DNA of 64,000 bases, taken from Symsagittifera roscoffensis (Eukaryota > Xenacoelomorpha > Acoela > Convolutidae). The notes under the pieces were generated by a model, which worked only from the letters and a program-made list of their open reading frames with translations, had not been told where the DNA came from and did not search any database. A program made the translations under genes and the position numbers. The stretch lies in contig NW_026971218.1 in the NCBI RefSeq assembly GCF_963678635.1, forward strand, positions 62,001 through 126,000. Direction: 5' to 3'. Shown here in pieces: positions 1-13,400 of this stretch (positions are counted from its first letter, which is position 1; every line of letters begins with the position of its first letter).

Positions 1-3000
1 TTAGCGAAACTGAAGTCCCCTATTTTCAGCTGAAAAATGGGTATCTCAGGGCTGTAAAACGCTTGTTTTGGCATAAAATCGTGCTCTCAAAGCTTCTTTT
101 TTATATTAGCGAAGTCAGATCTAGATAATGTTCAGCTGCTTGCAAAAGATGGAAGCTGTGCAACTTGTGAATCAAAAGTTATAACCCGAACCGTAAACGA
201 GCTCAAAATGAGGTCCCAATCTGGTAAAGTTGTTTCAGTTGGCTTTTAAATCAACAAAGCTTGCTCGTAGAGCCTCGGAGATAAATTCATCAGCTTTCTC
301 ATGAAAATTATGTAAAGAACTACCTTAGAGAGGCCCGTTCGATACTTGGGTGAGCTGCAGGATGTACTTAGCGAAGCTGAAGACCCCTATTTTCAGCTGA
401 AAAATGGGTATCTCAGGGCTGTAAAACGCTTGTTTTGGCATAAAGTCGTGCTCGCACAGCTTCTTTTTTATATTAGCGAAGTCAGACCTAGATAATGGTC
501 AGCTGCTTGCAAAAGATGGAAGCTGTGCAACTTGTGGTTCAAAAGTTACGACCCGAACCGTAAACGAGCTCAAAATGAGGTCTCAAACTGGTAAAGTTGC
601 TTCAGTTGGCTTTTAAATCAACAAAGCTTGCTCGTAGAGCTTCGGAGATAAACTCATCAGCTTTCTCGTCAAAAATAAATCTAAGAACTACCTTAGATGA
701 GCTCGTTCGATACTTGGGTGAGCTGCAGGAGGTACTTAGCGAAGCTGAAGACCCCTATTTTCAGCTGAAAAATGGGGATTTCAGGGCTGTAAAACGCTTG
801 TTTTGGCATGAAGTCGTGCTCGCACAGCTTCTCTATTGTATTAGCGAAGTCAGACCTAGATAATGGTCAGCTGCTTGCAAAAGATGGAAGCTGTGCAACT
901 TGTGAATCAAAAGTTATGACCCGAACCGTAAACGAGCTCAAAATGAGGTCCCAATCTGGTAAAGTTGTTTCAGTTGGCTTTTAAATCAACAAAGCTTGCT
1001 CGTAGAGCCTCGGAGATAAATTCATCAGCTTTCTCATGAAAATTATGTAAAGAACTACCTTAGAGAGGCCCGTTCGATACTTGGGTGAGCTGCAGGATGT
1101 ACTTAGCGAAGCTGAAGACCCCTATTTTCAGCTGAAAAATGGGTATCTCAGGGCTGTAAAATGCTTGTTTTGGCATAAAGTCGTGCCCGCACAGCTTCTC
1201 TATTATATTAGCGAAGTCAGATCTGGATAATGGTCATTTGCTTGCAAAAGATGGAAGCTGTGCAACTTGTGGTTCAAAAGTTACGACCCGAACCGTAAAC
1301 GAGCTCAAAATGAGGTCTCAAACTGGTAAAGTTGCTTCAGTTGGCTTTTAAATCAACAAAGCTTGCTCGTAGAGCTTCGGAGATAAACTCATCAGCTTTC
1401 TCGTCAAAAATAAATCTAAGAACTACCTTAGATGAGCTCGTTCGATACTTGGGTGAGCTGCAGGAGGTACTTAGCGAAGCTGAAGACCCCTATTTTCAGC
1501 TGAAAAATGGGGATTTCAGGGCTGTAAAACGCTTGTTTTGGCATGAAGTCGTGCTCGCACAGCTTCTCTATTGTATTAGCGAAGTCAGACCTAGATAATG
1601 GTCAGCTGCTTGTAAAAGATGGAAGCTGTGCAACTTGTGGTTCAAAAGTTACGACCCGAACCGTAAACGAGCTCAAAATGAGGTCCCAAACTGGTAAAGT
1701 TGCTTCTGTTGGCATTCAAATCAACAAAGCTTGCTCTTAGAGCTTCGCAGATAAATTCATCAGCTTTCTCATGAAAAATAGGTCTAAGAACTACCTTAGA
1801 TGAGCTCGTTTGATTTTTGGGTGAGCTGCAGGATGTACTTAGCGAAGCTGAAGACCACTATTTTCAGCTGAAAAATGGGTATCTCAGGGCTGTAAAACGC
1901 TTGTTTTGGCATAAAGTCGTGCTCGCACAGCTTCTTTTTTATATTAGCGAAGTCAGACCTAGATAATGGTCAGCTGCTTGCAAAAGATGGAAGCTGTGCA
2001 ACTTGTGGTTCAAAAGTTACGACCCGAACCGTAAACGAGCTCAAAATGAGGTCTCAAACTGGTAAAGTTGCTTCAGTTGGCTTTTAAATCAACAAAGCTT
2101 GCTCGTAGAGCTTCGGAGATAAACTCATCAGCTTTCTCGTCAAAAATAAATCTAAGAACTACCTTAGATGAGCTCGTTCGATACTTGGGTGAGCTGCAGG
2201 AGGTACTTAGCGAAGCTGAAGACCCCTATTTTCAGCTGAAAAATGGGGATTTCAGGGCTGTAAAACGCTTGTTTTGGCATGAAGTCGTGCTCGCACAGCT
2301 TCTCTATTATATTAGCGAAGTCAGACCTAGATAATGGTCAGCTGCTTGCAAAAGATGGAAGCTGTGCAACTTGTGGTTCAAAAGTTACGACCCGAACCGT
2401 AAACGAGCTCAAAATGAGGTCCCAATCTGGTAAAGTTGTTTCAGTTGGCTTTTAAATCAACAAAGCTTGCTCGTAGAGCCTCGGAGATAAATTCATCAGC
2501 TTTCACATGAAAATTTTGTCTAAGAACTACCTTAGAGGAGCTCGTTCGATACTTGGGTGAGCTGCAGGATGTACTTAGCGAAGCTGAAGACCCCTATTTT
2601 GAGCTGAAAAATGGGTATCTCAGGGCTGTAAAACGCTTGTTTTGGCATAAAGTCGTGCTCGCACAGCTTCTCTATTATATTAGCGAAGTCAGATCTGGAT
2701 AATGGTCATTTGCTTGCAAAAGATGGAAGCTGTGCAACTTGTGGTTCAAAAGTTATGGCCCGAACCGTAAACGAGCTCAAAATGAGGTCTCAAACTGGTA
2801 AAGTTGCTTCAGTTGGCTTTTAAATCAACAAAGCTTGCTCGTAGAGCTTCGAAGATAAACTCATCAGCTTTCTCGTCAAAAATAAATCTAAGAACTACCT
2901 TAGATGAGCTGGTGCGATACTTGGGTGAGCTGCAGGAGGTATTTAAGGAAGCTGAAGACCCCTATTTTCAGCTGAAAAATGGGGATCGCAAGGCTGTGAA

Positions 3001-6000
3001 ACGCTTGTTTTGGCAAGAAGAAGTGCTCACTAAGCTTCGTTTTTTTGGTGAAGTTAGATTTGGATGATGGACGCCTGCTTGCAAAAGACGAGCGCTGTAC
3101 GAACAGTGGTTCAAAAGTTATGACCGATCCATAAGAGAGCTCAAAATGAGGCCCAGAAATGGCAAAGATGCTTCAGTTGGCTTTTAAAATAATAAAGCTT
3201 GCTTTTAGAGCTTCGAGGATAAGCTCAATAGCTTTCTCGTGAAAAATCAATCTAAGAACTACCTTAGATGAGCTCGTTCGATACTTGGGTGAGCTGCAGG
3301 AGGTACTTAGCGAAACTGAAGTCCCCTATTTTCAGCTGAAAAATAGGTATCTCAGGGCTGTAAAACGCTTGTTTTGGCATAAAATCGTGCTCGCAAAGCT
3401 TCTTTTTTATTTTAGCGAAGTCAGATCTAGATAATGGTCAGCTGCTTGCAAAAGATGGAAGCTGTGCATTTTGTGAATCAAAAGTTATGACCCGAACCGT
3501 AAACGAGCTCAAAATGAGGTCCCAATCTGGTAAAGTTGTTTCAGTTGGCTTTTAAATCAACAAAGCTTGCTCGTAGAGCCTCGGAGATAAATCCATCAGC
3601 TTTCTCATAACAATTATGTCTAAGAACTACCTTAGAAGAGCTCGTTCGATACTTGGGTGAGCTGCAGGATGTACTTAGCGAAGCTGAAGACCCCTATTTT
3701 CAGCTGAAAAATGTGTATCTCAGGGCTGTAAAACGCTTGTTTTGGCATAAAGTCGTGCTCGCACAGCTTCTTTTTTATAATAGCGAAGTCAGACCTAGAT
3801 AATGGTCAGCTGCTTGCAAAAGATGAAAGCTGTGCAACTTGTGGTTCAAAAGTTACGACTCGAACCGTAAACGAGCTCAAAATGAGGTCCCAAACAGGTA
3901 AAGTTGCTTCTGTTGGCTTTCAAATCAACAAAGCTTGCTCTTAGAGCTTCGGAGATAATTCATCAGCTTTCTCATGAAAAATAGGTTTAAGAACTACCTT
4001 AGATGAGCTCGTTCGATACTTGTGTGAGCTGCAGGATGTACTTAGCGAAGCTGAAGTCCCCTATTTTCAGCTGAAAAATGGGGATATCAGGGCTGTAAGA
4101 CGCTTGTTTTGGCTTAAAGAAGTGCTCGCACAGCTTTTCTTTTATATTAGCGAAGTCAGATACAGATAATGGTCAGCTGCTTGCAAAAGATGGAAGCTGT
4201 GCAAATTGTGGTTCAAAAGTTACGACCCGAACCGTAAACGAGCTCAAAATGAGGTCCCAAACTGGTAAAGTTGTTTCTGTTGGCTTTTAAATCAACAAAG
4301 CTTGCTCGTAGAGCTTCGGAGATAAATTCATCAGCTTCCTCTTGAAAAATAAGTCTAAGAACTACCTTAGATGAGCTCGTTCGACACTTGGGTGAGCTGC
4401 AGGAGGTATTTAGCGAAGCTGAAAACCCCTATTGTGGGCTGAAAAATGGGGATCTCAGGGCTGTAAAACGCTTGTTTTGGCAAAAAGAAGTGCTCCAACA
4501 GCTTCTTTTCTAAATTAGCGAAGTCAAATCTAGATAATGATCAGCTGCTTGCAAAAGATGGAAGCTGTGCAACTTGTGGTTCAAAAGTTATGACCCGAAC
4601 CGTAAACGAGCTCAAAATGAGGTTCCAAACTGGTAAAGTTGCTTCAGTTGGCTTTTAAATCAACAAAGCTTGCTCATAGAGCTTCGGAGATAAAATCATC
4701 AGCTTTCTCGTAAGGAATAGGTCTAAGAAATACCTTAGATGCGCTCGTTCGATACTTGGGTGAGCTGCAGGAGGTACTTAGCGAAGCTGAAGACCCCTAT
4801 TTTCAGCTGAAAAATGGGGATATCAGGGCTGTAAAACGCTTGTTTTGGCATAAAGAAGTGCTCGCACAGCTTCTCTTCTCTATAAGCAAAGTCAGATACA
4901 GAAAATGGTCAGCTGCTTGCAAAAGATGGAAGCTGTGCAAATGGTGGTTCAAAAGTTACGACCCGAACCGTAAACGAGCTCAAAATGAGGTCCCAAACTG
5001 GTAAAGTTGTTTCTGTTGGCTTTTAAATCAACAAAGCTTGCTCGTAGAGCTTCGGAGATAAATTCATCAGCTTCCTCTTGAAAAATAAGTCTAAGAACTA
5101 CCTTAGATGAGCTCGTTCGACACTTGGGTGAGCTGCAGGAGGTATTTAGCGAAGCTGAAAACCCCTATTGTGGGCTGAAAAATGGGGATCTCAGGGCTGT
5201 AAAACGCTTGTTTTGGCAAAAAGAAGTGCTCCAACAGCTTCTTTTCTAAATTAGCGAAGTCAGATCTAGATAATGATCAGCTGCTTGCAAAAGATGGAAG
5301 CTGTGCAACTTGTGGTTCAAAAGTTATGACCCGAACCGTAAACGAGCTCAAAATGAGGTTCCAAACTGGTAAAGTTGCTTCAGTTGGCTTTTAAATCAAC
5401 AAAGCTTGCTCATAGAGCTTCGGAGATAAATTCATCAGCTTTCTCGTAAGGAATAGGTCTAAGAACTACCTTAGATGCGCTCGTTCGATACTTGGGTGAG
5501 CTGCAGGAGGTACTTAGCGAAGCTGAAGACCCCTATTTTCAGCTGAAAAATGGGGATATCAGGGCTGTAAAACGCTTGTTTTGGCATAAAGAAGTGCTCG
5601 CACAGCTTCTCTTTTCCATAAGCAAAGTCAGATCCAGATAATGGTCAGCTGCTTGCAAAAGATGGAAGCTGTGCAAATTGTGGTTCAAAAGTTACGACCC
5701 GAACCGTAAACGAGCTCAAAATGAGGTCCCAAACTGGTAAAGTTGCTTCTGTTGGCTTTTAAATCAACAAAGCTTGCTCGTAGAGCTTCGGAGATATATT
5801 CATCAGCTTCCTCATGAAAAACAGGTCTAAGAACTACCTTAGATGAGCTCGTTCGACACTTGGGTGAGCTGCAGGAGGTATTTAGCGAAGCTGAAAACCC
5901 CTATTGTGGGCTGAAAAATGGGAATCTCAGGGCTGTAAAACGCTTGTTTTGGCATGAAGAAAAGCTCGCACAGCTTCTCTTCTAAATTAGCGAAGTCAGA

Positions 6001-8400
6001 TCTAGATAATGATCAGCTGCTTGCAAAAGATGGAAGCTGTGCAACTTGTGGTTCAAAAGTTATGACCCGAACCGTAAACGAGCTCAAAATGAGGTCCCAA
6101 ACTGGTAAAGTTGCTTCTGTTGGCTTTTAAATCAACAAAGCTTGCTCGTAGAGCTTCGGAGATATATTCATCAGCTTCCTCATGAAAAACAGGTCTAAGA
6201 ACTACCTTAGATGAGCTCGTTCGACACTTGGGTGAGCTGCAGGAGGTATTTAGCGAAGCTGAAAACCCCTATTGTGGGCTGAAAAATGGGAATCTCAGGG
6301 CTGTAAAACGCTTGTTTTGGCATGAAGAAAAGCTCGCACAGCTTCTCTTCTATATTAGCGAAGTCAGATCTAGATAATGATCAGCTGCTTGCAAAAGATG
6401 GAAGCTGTGCAACTTGTGGTTCAAAAGTTATGACCCGAACCGTAAACGAGCTCAAAATGAGGTTCCAAACTGGTAAAGTTGCTTCAGTAGGCTTTTAAAT
6501 CAACAAAGCTTGCTCGTAGAGCTTCGGAGATAAACTCATCAGCTTTCTCGTCAAACATAAAATTAATAACTACCTTAGATGAGCTGGTTCGATACTTGGG
6601 TGAGCTGCAGGAGGTACTTAGCGAAGCTGAACACCTCTATTTTCAGCTGAAAAATGGGGATCTCAGGGATGTAAAATGCATCTTTGGGCATAAAGTCGTG
6701 CTCGCACAGCTTCTCTTCCAAATTAGCGAAGTCAGATCTAGATGAGGGTCAGCTGCTTGCAAAAAAATGGAAGCTGTGCAACTTGTGGTTCAAAAGTTAT
6801 GACCCGAACCGTAAACGAGCTCAAATTGCGGTCCCAATCTGGTAAAGTTGCTTCAGTTGGCTTTTAAATCAACAAAGCTTGCTTGTAGAGCTTCGGAGAT
6901 AAATTCATCAGCTTTCTCGTAAGGAATAGGTCTAAGAACTACCTTAGAAGCGCTCGCTCGATACTTGGGTGAGCTGCAGGAGGTACTTAGCGAAGCTGAA
7001 TACCCCTATTGTCAGCTGAAAAATGGGGATTTCAGGGCTGTAAAACGCTTGTTTTGGCATCAAGAAGTGCTCGCACAGCTTCGCTTTTATTTTAGCGAAG
7101 TCAGATCTAGATAAGGGTCAGCTGCTTGCAAAAGATGGAAGCTGTGCAACTTGTGGTTCAAAAGTTATGACCCGAACCGTAAACGAGCTCAAATTGAGGT
7201 CCCAAACTGGTAAAGTTGCTTCAGTTGGCTTTTAAATCAACAAAGCTTGTCGTAGAGCTTCGGAGATAAACTCATCAGCTTTCTCGTCAAAAATAAAACT
7301 AAGAACTAACTTAGATTAACTGGTTCGATACGTGGGTGAGCTGCAGGAGGTACTTAGCGAAGCTGAAGACCCCTATTTTCAGCTGAAAAATGGGGATCTC
7401 AGGGCTGTAAAACGCTGGTTTTGGCATAAATAAGTGCTCGCAGAGCTTCTTTTTTTATATTAGCGAAGTAAGATCTAGATAATGGTCAGCTGCCTGCAAA
7501 AGATGGACGCTGTGCAACTTGTGGTTCAAAAGTTATGACTCGAACCGTAAACGAGCTCAAAATGAGGTCCCAATCTGGTGAAGTTGTTTCAGTTGGCTTT
7601 TAAATCAACAAAGCTTGCTTGTAGAGCTTCGGAGATAAACTCATCAGCTTTCTCATGAAAATTATGTCTAAGAACTACCTTAGATGAGCTCGTTCGATAC
7701 TTGGGTGAACTGCAGGATGTACTTAGCGAAGCTGAAGACCCCTATTTTCAGCTGAAAAATGGGTATCTCAGGGCTGTAAAACGCTTGTTTTGGCGTAAAG
7801 TCGTTCTCGCACAGCTTTTTCTTTATATTAGCGAAGTCAGATCAAGATAATGGTCAGCTGCTTGTAAAAGATGGAAGCTGTGCAACTTGTGGTTCAAAAG
7901 TTACGACCCGAACCGTAAACGAGCTCAAAATGAGGTCCCAAACTGGTAAAGTTGCTTCTGTTGGCATTCAAATCAACAAAGCTTGCTCTTAGAGCTTCGC
8001 AGATAAATTCATCAGCTTTCTCATGAAAAATAGGTCTAAGAACTACCTTAGATGAGCTCGTTTGACTTTTGGGTGAGCTGCAAGAGGTACTTAGCGAAAC
8101 TGAAGTCCCCTATTTTCAGCTGAAAAATGGGTATCTCAGGGCTGTAAAACGCTTGTTTTGGCATAAATAAGTGCTCGCACAGCTTCTCTTTTATATTAGC
8201 GAAGTCAGATCTAGATAATGTTCAGCTGCTTGCACAAGATTGAAGCTGTTCAACTTGTGGTTCAAAAGTTATGACCTGAACCGTAAACGAGCTCAAAATG
8301 AGGTCACAAGCTGGTAAAGTTGCTTCAGTTGTCTTTTAAATCAACAAAACTTGCTCGTAGAGCTTCGGAGATAAATTCACCATCTTTCTCGTGAAAAATA
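1..8400 (+). repeat. Satellite block A: uniform family with 736-bp dimer HOR
   Basis: Monomers here share CAGCTGAAAAATGGG, GCTGTAAAACGCTTGTTTTGG and AAAGATGGAAGCTGTGCAAC. Two alternating types form a dimer: one has a GAGATAAACTCATCAGC/TCGTCAAAAATAAATC segment, the other a GAGATAAATTCATCAGC/TCATGAAAATT segment. The first type recurs at 597, 1332, 2068 and 2804, at spacings of 735-736 bp, which is twice the monomer. Copies within the block look much closer to each other than to monomers further right, indicating recent local homogenisation. The right edge is gradual: a monomer near 8.33-8.6 kb already carries block B variants (GAGCTGAAAAATGGGGATCTC, GTAGAACGCTTGTTTCGGC). Confidence 0.85.
4300..6490 (+). 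repeat. Near-identical dimer HOR and duplicated monomer
   Basis: A distinctive variant (CTGAAAACCCCTATTGTGGGC) recurs near 4430, 5165, 5900 and 6270. The first steps are ~735 bp, meaning a dimer in which it alternates with a CAGCTGAAAAATGGGGATATC monomer. The last step is ~368 bp, so a single monomer has been duplicated in tandem. The two monomers at about 5.74-6.11 kb and 6.11-6.48 kb are almost letter-for-letter copies. This shows both dimer-level and monomer-level unequal exchange in one place. Confidence 0.8.
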
Positions 8401-8993
8401 TATCTAAGAACTACCTCAGATGAGCTCGTCAGAGACACTTGGGTGAGCTGCAGGAGGTATTTAGCGAAGCCGAAGACCACTTCTTTGAGCTGAAAAATGG
8501 GGATCTCAGGGCCGTAGAACGCTTGTTTCGGCATAAAAGAGTGCTCGCACAGCTTCGCTTTTATTTTAGCGATGTTAGATATTGATGATGGACGCCTGCT
8601 TGCAAAAGACGAGCGCTGTGCGACCAGTGGTTCAAAAGTTATGACCGATCCATAAGAGAGCTCTAAATGAGGCCCAGAAATGGCAAAGATGCTTCAGTTG
8701 GCTTTTAAAATAACACAGCTTGCCTTAGAGCTTCGTGGATAGACTCATCAGCTTTCTCGTGAAAATAAGGTCTAAGAACCTCCTTAGATTTGCTTGTTCG
8801 ATCCTTGGCTGAGCTGCAGGATCTACTTAGCGAAGCTGAAGACCCCCAGTTTGAGCTAAAAAATGGTGATCTCAGGGATGTAGAACGCTTGTTTCGGCAT
8901 AAAAGAGTGCTCGCACAGCTTCGTTTTTAAAAAAGCGAAGTTAGATTTGGATGATGGTCAGCTGCATGCAAATGATGAGAGCAGTGCGACCAG

Positions 8994-9019
8994 CGGTTCG
9001 AGATTTTTGTCTCGTACCG
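8994..9019 (+). repeat. Inverted repeat typical of one block B subfamily (example copy)
   Basis: Arm CGGTTCGAGA (8994-9003) and arm TCTCGTACCG (9010-9019) pair in 9 of 10 positions (one T-T mismatch) around a six-base TTTTTG loop. The same segment recurs in many monomers between ~8.9 and ~30.1 kb, for example near 10,615, 13,190, 15,020, 16,790, 21,350, 22,085 and 28,635. The alternative monomer type has a TTCAAAAGTTATGACC segment here and lacks the hairpin. The hairpin is therefore a subfamily marker. No function is implied by the sequence alone. Confidence 0.75.
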
Positions 9020-10439
9020 TAAACCAGCTCAAAATGAGGTCCAAAACTGGCAAAATTGATTCAGTTGGCTTTTAAGTTAACAAAGCTTGCTTGTAGAGCT
9101 TCGTGGATAAACTCATCAGCTTTCTCGTGAAAATTAAGTCTAAGAATAACCTTTGATTTGCTTGTTCGATCCTTGGGTCAGCTGCAGGAGCTTCTTAGCG
9201 AAGCTGAAGACCCCCAGTTTGAGCTGAAAAAATGGGGATCTCAGGGCTGTTTAAAGCTTGTTTCGGCATAAAAGAGTGCTCGCACAGCTTCGCTTTAATT
9301 TTAGCGATGTTAGATATAGATGATGGACGCCTGCTTGCAAAAAACTAATGACCGAACCATAAACGAGCTCAAAATGAGGCCCAGAAATGGCAAAGATGCT
9401 TCAGTTGGCTTTTAAAATAACAAGTCTTGCTTGTAGAGCTTTGAGGATAAGCTCATTAGCTTTCTCGTATAAAAATTTGATCTAAGAATCTTTTTAGATG
9501 AGCTTTTTTGACTCTTGGTGGAGCTGCAAGAGTTACTTAGCGAAACTGAAGACCCCTATTTTCAGCTGAAAAATGGGGATCTCAGGGCTGTAAAACGCTT
9601 GTTTCGGCATGAAGAACGCTCGCCCAGCTTCGCTTTTATAGTAAGGAAGTCGAATCAAGATAATGGCCAGCTGATTGCAAACCTTGGAAGCTGTGCAACT
9701 TGTGGTTCAAAAGTTATCACTCGAACCGTAAACGAGCTCAAAATGTGGTCCCAAACCGGTAAAGTTGCTTCAGTTGGCTTTTAAATCAACAAAGCTTGCT
9801 CGTAGAGCTTCGGAGATAAACCCATCAGCTTTCCTGTAAAAAAAAGGTCTAAGAACTACTTTAGATGAGCTCGTTCGACACTTGGGTGAGCTGCAGGAGG
9901 TACTTAGCGAAGCTGAAGACCCCTATTTTCAGCTGAAAAATGGGGATCTCACAGCTGTAGAACGCTTGTTTCGGCAAGAAGAAGTGCTTGCACAGCTTTG
10001 CTGTTATATTAGCGAAGTCAGATCTAGATAATGTTCAGCTGCTTGCAAAAGATTGAAGCTGTTCAACTTGTGGTTCAAAAGTTATGACCCAAACCGTAAA
10101 TGAATTCAAAATGAGGTCACAAACTGGTAAAGTTAATTCAGTTGTCTTTTAAATCAACAAAACTTGCTCGTAGAGCTTCGGAGATAAACTCATCAGCTTT
10201 CTCGTGAAAAATATATCTAAGAACTACCTCAGATGAGCTCGTTAGACACTTGGGTAAGCTGCAGGAGGTATTTAGCGAAGCTGAAGACCCCTTCTTTGAG
10301 CTGAAAAATGGAGATCTCAGGGCCGTAGAACGCTTGTTTCGGCATAAAAGAGTGCTCACACAGCTTCGCTTTTATTTTAGTGATGTTAGAATTCGATGAT
10401 GGACGCCTGCTTGCAAAAGACGAGCGCTGTGCGACCAGT

Positions 10440-10470
10440 GGTTCAAAAGTTCCGATGAAGACCCCCAGTT
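10440..10470 (+). repeat. Junction of an internally deleted satellite monomer
   Basis: After GTGGTTCAAAAGTT the sequence jumps straight to GATGAAGACCCCCAG. The normal unit has about 190 bp here (the ATGACCGAACC..., AAAGCTTGC..., ACCTTAGAT... and GGGTGAGCTGCAGG blocks). This yields one roughly half-length monomer in an otherwise regular register. Confidence 0.75.
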
Positions 10471-13400
10471 TGAGCTAAAAAATGGTGATATCAGGGCTGT
10501 AGAACGCTTGTTTCGGCAGAAAAGAGTGCTCGCACAGCTTCGTTTTTATAAAAGCGAAGTTAGATTTGGATGATGGTCAGCTGCTTGCAAATAATGAGAG
10601 CAGTGCCACCAGCGGTTCGAGATTTTTGTCTCGTACCGTAAACCAGCTCAAAATGAGGTCCAAAACTGGCAAAAATGATTCAGTTGGCTTTTAAGTTAAC
10701 AAAGCTTGCTTGTAGAGCTTCGTGGATAAACTCATCAGCTTTCTCGTGAAAATTAAGTTTAAGAATCACCTTTGATTTGCTTGTTCGATCCTTGGGTCAG
10801 CTGCAGGAGCTTCTTAGCGAAGCTGAAGACCCCCAGTTTGAGCTGAAAAAATGGGGATCTCAGGGCTGTTTAACGCTTGTTTCGGCATAAAAGAGTGCTC
10901 GCACAGCTTCGCTTTTATTTTAGCGATGTTAGATATGGATGATGGACGCCTGCTTGCAAAAGACGAGCGCTGTGCGACCAGTGGTTCAAAAGTTTTGACC
11001 GAACCAAAAACGAGCTCAAAATGAGGCCCAGAAAGGGCAAAGATGCTTCAGTTGGCTTTTAAAATAACAAATCTTGCTTGTAGAGCTTTGAGGATAAGCT
11101 CATTAGCTTTCTCGTATAAAAATTTGATCTAAGAATCTTTTTAGATGAGCTTTTTCGACTCTTGGTGGAGCTGCAAGAGTTACTTAGCGAAACTCAAGAC
11201 CCCTATTTCAGCTGAAAAATGGGGATCTCAGGGCTGTAGAACGCTTGTTTCGGCATGAAGGAGTGCTCGCACAGTTTCGTTTTTATCTTAGCGAAGTTAG
11301 ATTTGGATAATGGTCAGCTGCTTGCAAATGATAAGAGCAGTGCGACCATCGGTTCGAGGTTTTTGTCTCGTACCGTAAACCAGCTCAAAATGAGGTCCAA
11401 AACTGGCAAATTTGATTCAGTTGGCTTTTAAATTAACAAAGCTTGCTTGTAGAGCTTCGTGGATAAACTCATCAGCTTCCTCGTAAAAAGTATGTCTAAG
11501 AACCACCTTTGATTTGCTTGTTCGATCCTTGGGTCAGCTGCAGGAGCTTCTTAGCGAAGTTGAAGACCCCCAGTTTGAGCTGAAGAAATGGGATCTCGGG
11601 GCTGTTTAACGCTTGTTTCGGCATAAAAGAGTGCTCGCACAGCTTCGCTTTTATTTTAGCGATGTTATATGGATGATGGACGCCTGCTTGCAAAAGACGA
11701 TTGCTGTGCGACCAGTGGTTCAAAAGTTTTGACCGAACCAAAAACGAGCTCAAAATGAGGCCCAGAAAGGGCAAAGATGCTTCAGTTGGCTTTTAAAATA
11801 ACAAAGCTTGCTTGTAGAGCTTCGAGGGTAAGCTCATTAGCTTTCTCGTATAAAAATTTGATCTATGAACCACTTTAGATGAGCTTTTTTGACTCTTGGT
11901 TGAGCTGCAAGAGTTACTTAGCGAAACTGAAGACCCCTATTTTGAGCTGAAAAATGGGGATCTCAGGGCTGTAGAACGCTTGTTTCGGCATAAGGAGTGC
12001 TCGCATAGTTTCGTTTTTTAAGTTAGATATGGATAATGGTCAGCTGCTTGCAAAATTCGACCGCTGTGCAACCAGTGGTTCGAAACTTATGACCCGAACC
12101 GTAAACAGGCTCAAAATGAGGTCCAAAACTGGCATAGTTGCTTTAGTTGGATTTTTAATTAACAACGCTTGCTTGTAGAGCTTCGTGGATAAGCTCATCA
12201 GCTTTCTCGTGAACCAAAAAAGTCTAAGAACCACCATAGATGAGCTTGTTTGACCCTAGGCTGAGCTGCAGGATTTACATAGCGAAGCTGAAGACCCCTA
12301 TTTTGAGCTGAAAAAGGGGGTATCAGTGCTGTTGAACGCTTGTTCTCGCATGTAGAAGTGCTTGCACAGCTTCGTTTTTTTTAAGCTAAATTAGGTATGG
12401 ATGAATGTCAGCTGCTCTCAAAAGCTAATGATGAGAGCAGTGCGACCTGTGATTCGAGATTTTTGTCTCGTACCGTAAACAGGCTCAAAATGAGGTACAA
12501 AACTGGCAAAGTTGATTCAGTTGGCTTTCAAGTTAACAAAGCTTGCTTATAGAGCTTCGTGGATAGACTCATCAGCTTTCTCGTGAAAAATAAGGTCTAA
12601 GAACCACCTTAGATTTGCTTGTTCGATCCTTGGCTGAGCTGCAGGATCTACTTAGCGAAGCTGAAGATCCCTACTTTGAGCTGAAAGAATGGGGGTCTCA
12701 GGGCTGTAGAACGCTTGTTTCGGCGTAAAAGAGTGCTCACACAGCTTCGCTTTTATTTTAGTGATGTTAGATATTGATGATGGACGCCTGCTTGCAAAAG
12801 ACGAGCGCTGTGCGACCAGTGGTTCAAAAGTTATGACCGATCCATAAGAGAGCTCAAAATGAGGCCCAGAAATGGCAAAGATGCTTCATTTGGCTTTTAA
12901 AATAACAAAGCTTGCTTTTAGAGCTTTAAGGATAAACTCAATAGCTTTTTCGTGAAAAATAAGTCTAGGAACTACCTTAGATTAGCTTGTTCGACCCTTG
13001 GGTGAGCTGCAGGAGCTACTTAGCGAAGCTGAAGACCCCCAGTTTGAGCTGAAAAATGGTGATCTCAGGGCTGTAGAACGCTTGTTTCGGCAAAAAAGAG
13101 TGCTCGCACAGCTTCGTTTTTATAAAAGCGAAGTTAGATTTGGATGATGGTCAGCTGCTTGCAAATGATGAGAGCAGTGCGACCAGCGGTTCGAGATTTT
13201 TGTCTCGTACCGTAAACCAGGTCAAAATGAGGTCCAAAACTGGCAAAGTTGTTTCAGTTGGCTTTTAAATTAACAAAGCTTGCTTGAAAAGCTTTGTGGA
13301 TAAACTCATCAGCTTCCTCGTGGAAATTAAGCTCAAGAACCACCTTTGATTTGCTTGTTCGATTCTTGGGTCAGCTGCAGGAGCCTCTTAGCCAAGCTGA

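Noticed and set aside
597-863. 88-codon open frame starting MLQLAFKSTKLARRAS, repeated in several monomers
   Set aside because: It recurs only because the satellite recurs, it stops inside the unit, and neighbouring monomers carry stops or shifts in the same frame. No domain is recognisable.
8990-9020. tRNA or Pol III B-box (GGTTCGA) in block B monomers
   Set aside because: GGTTCGAGA lacks the following B-box positions and no cloverleaf or A box can be placed at a sensible distance.
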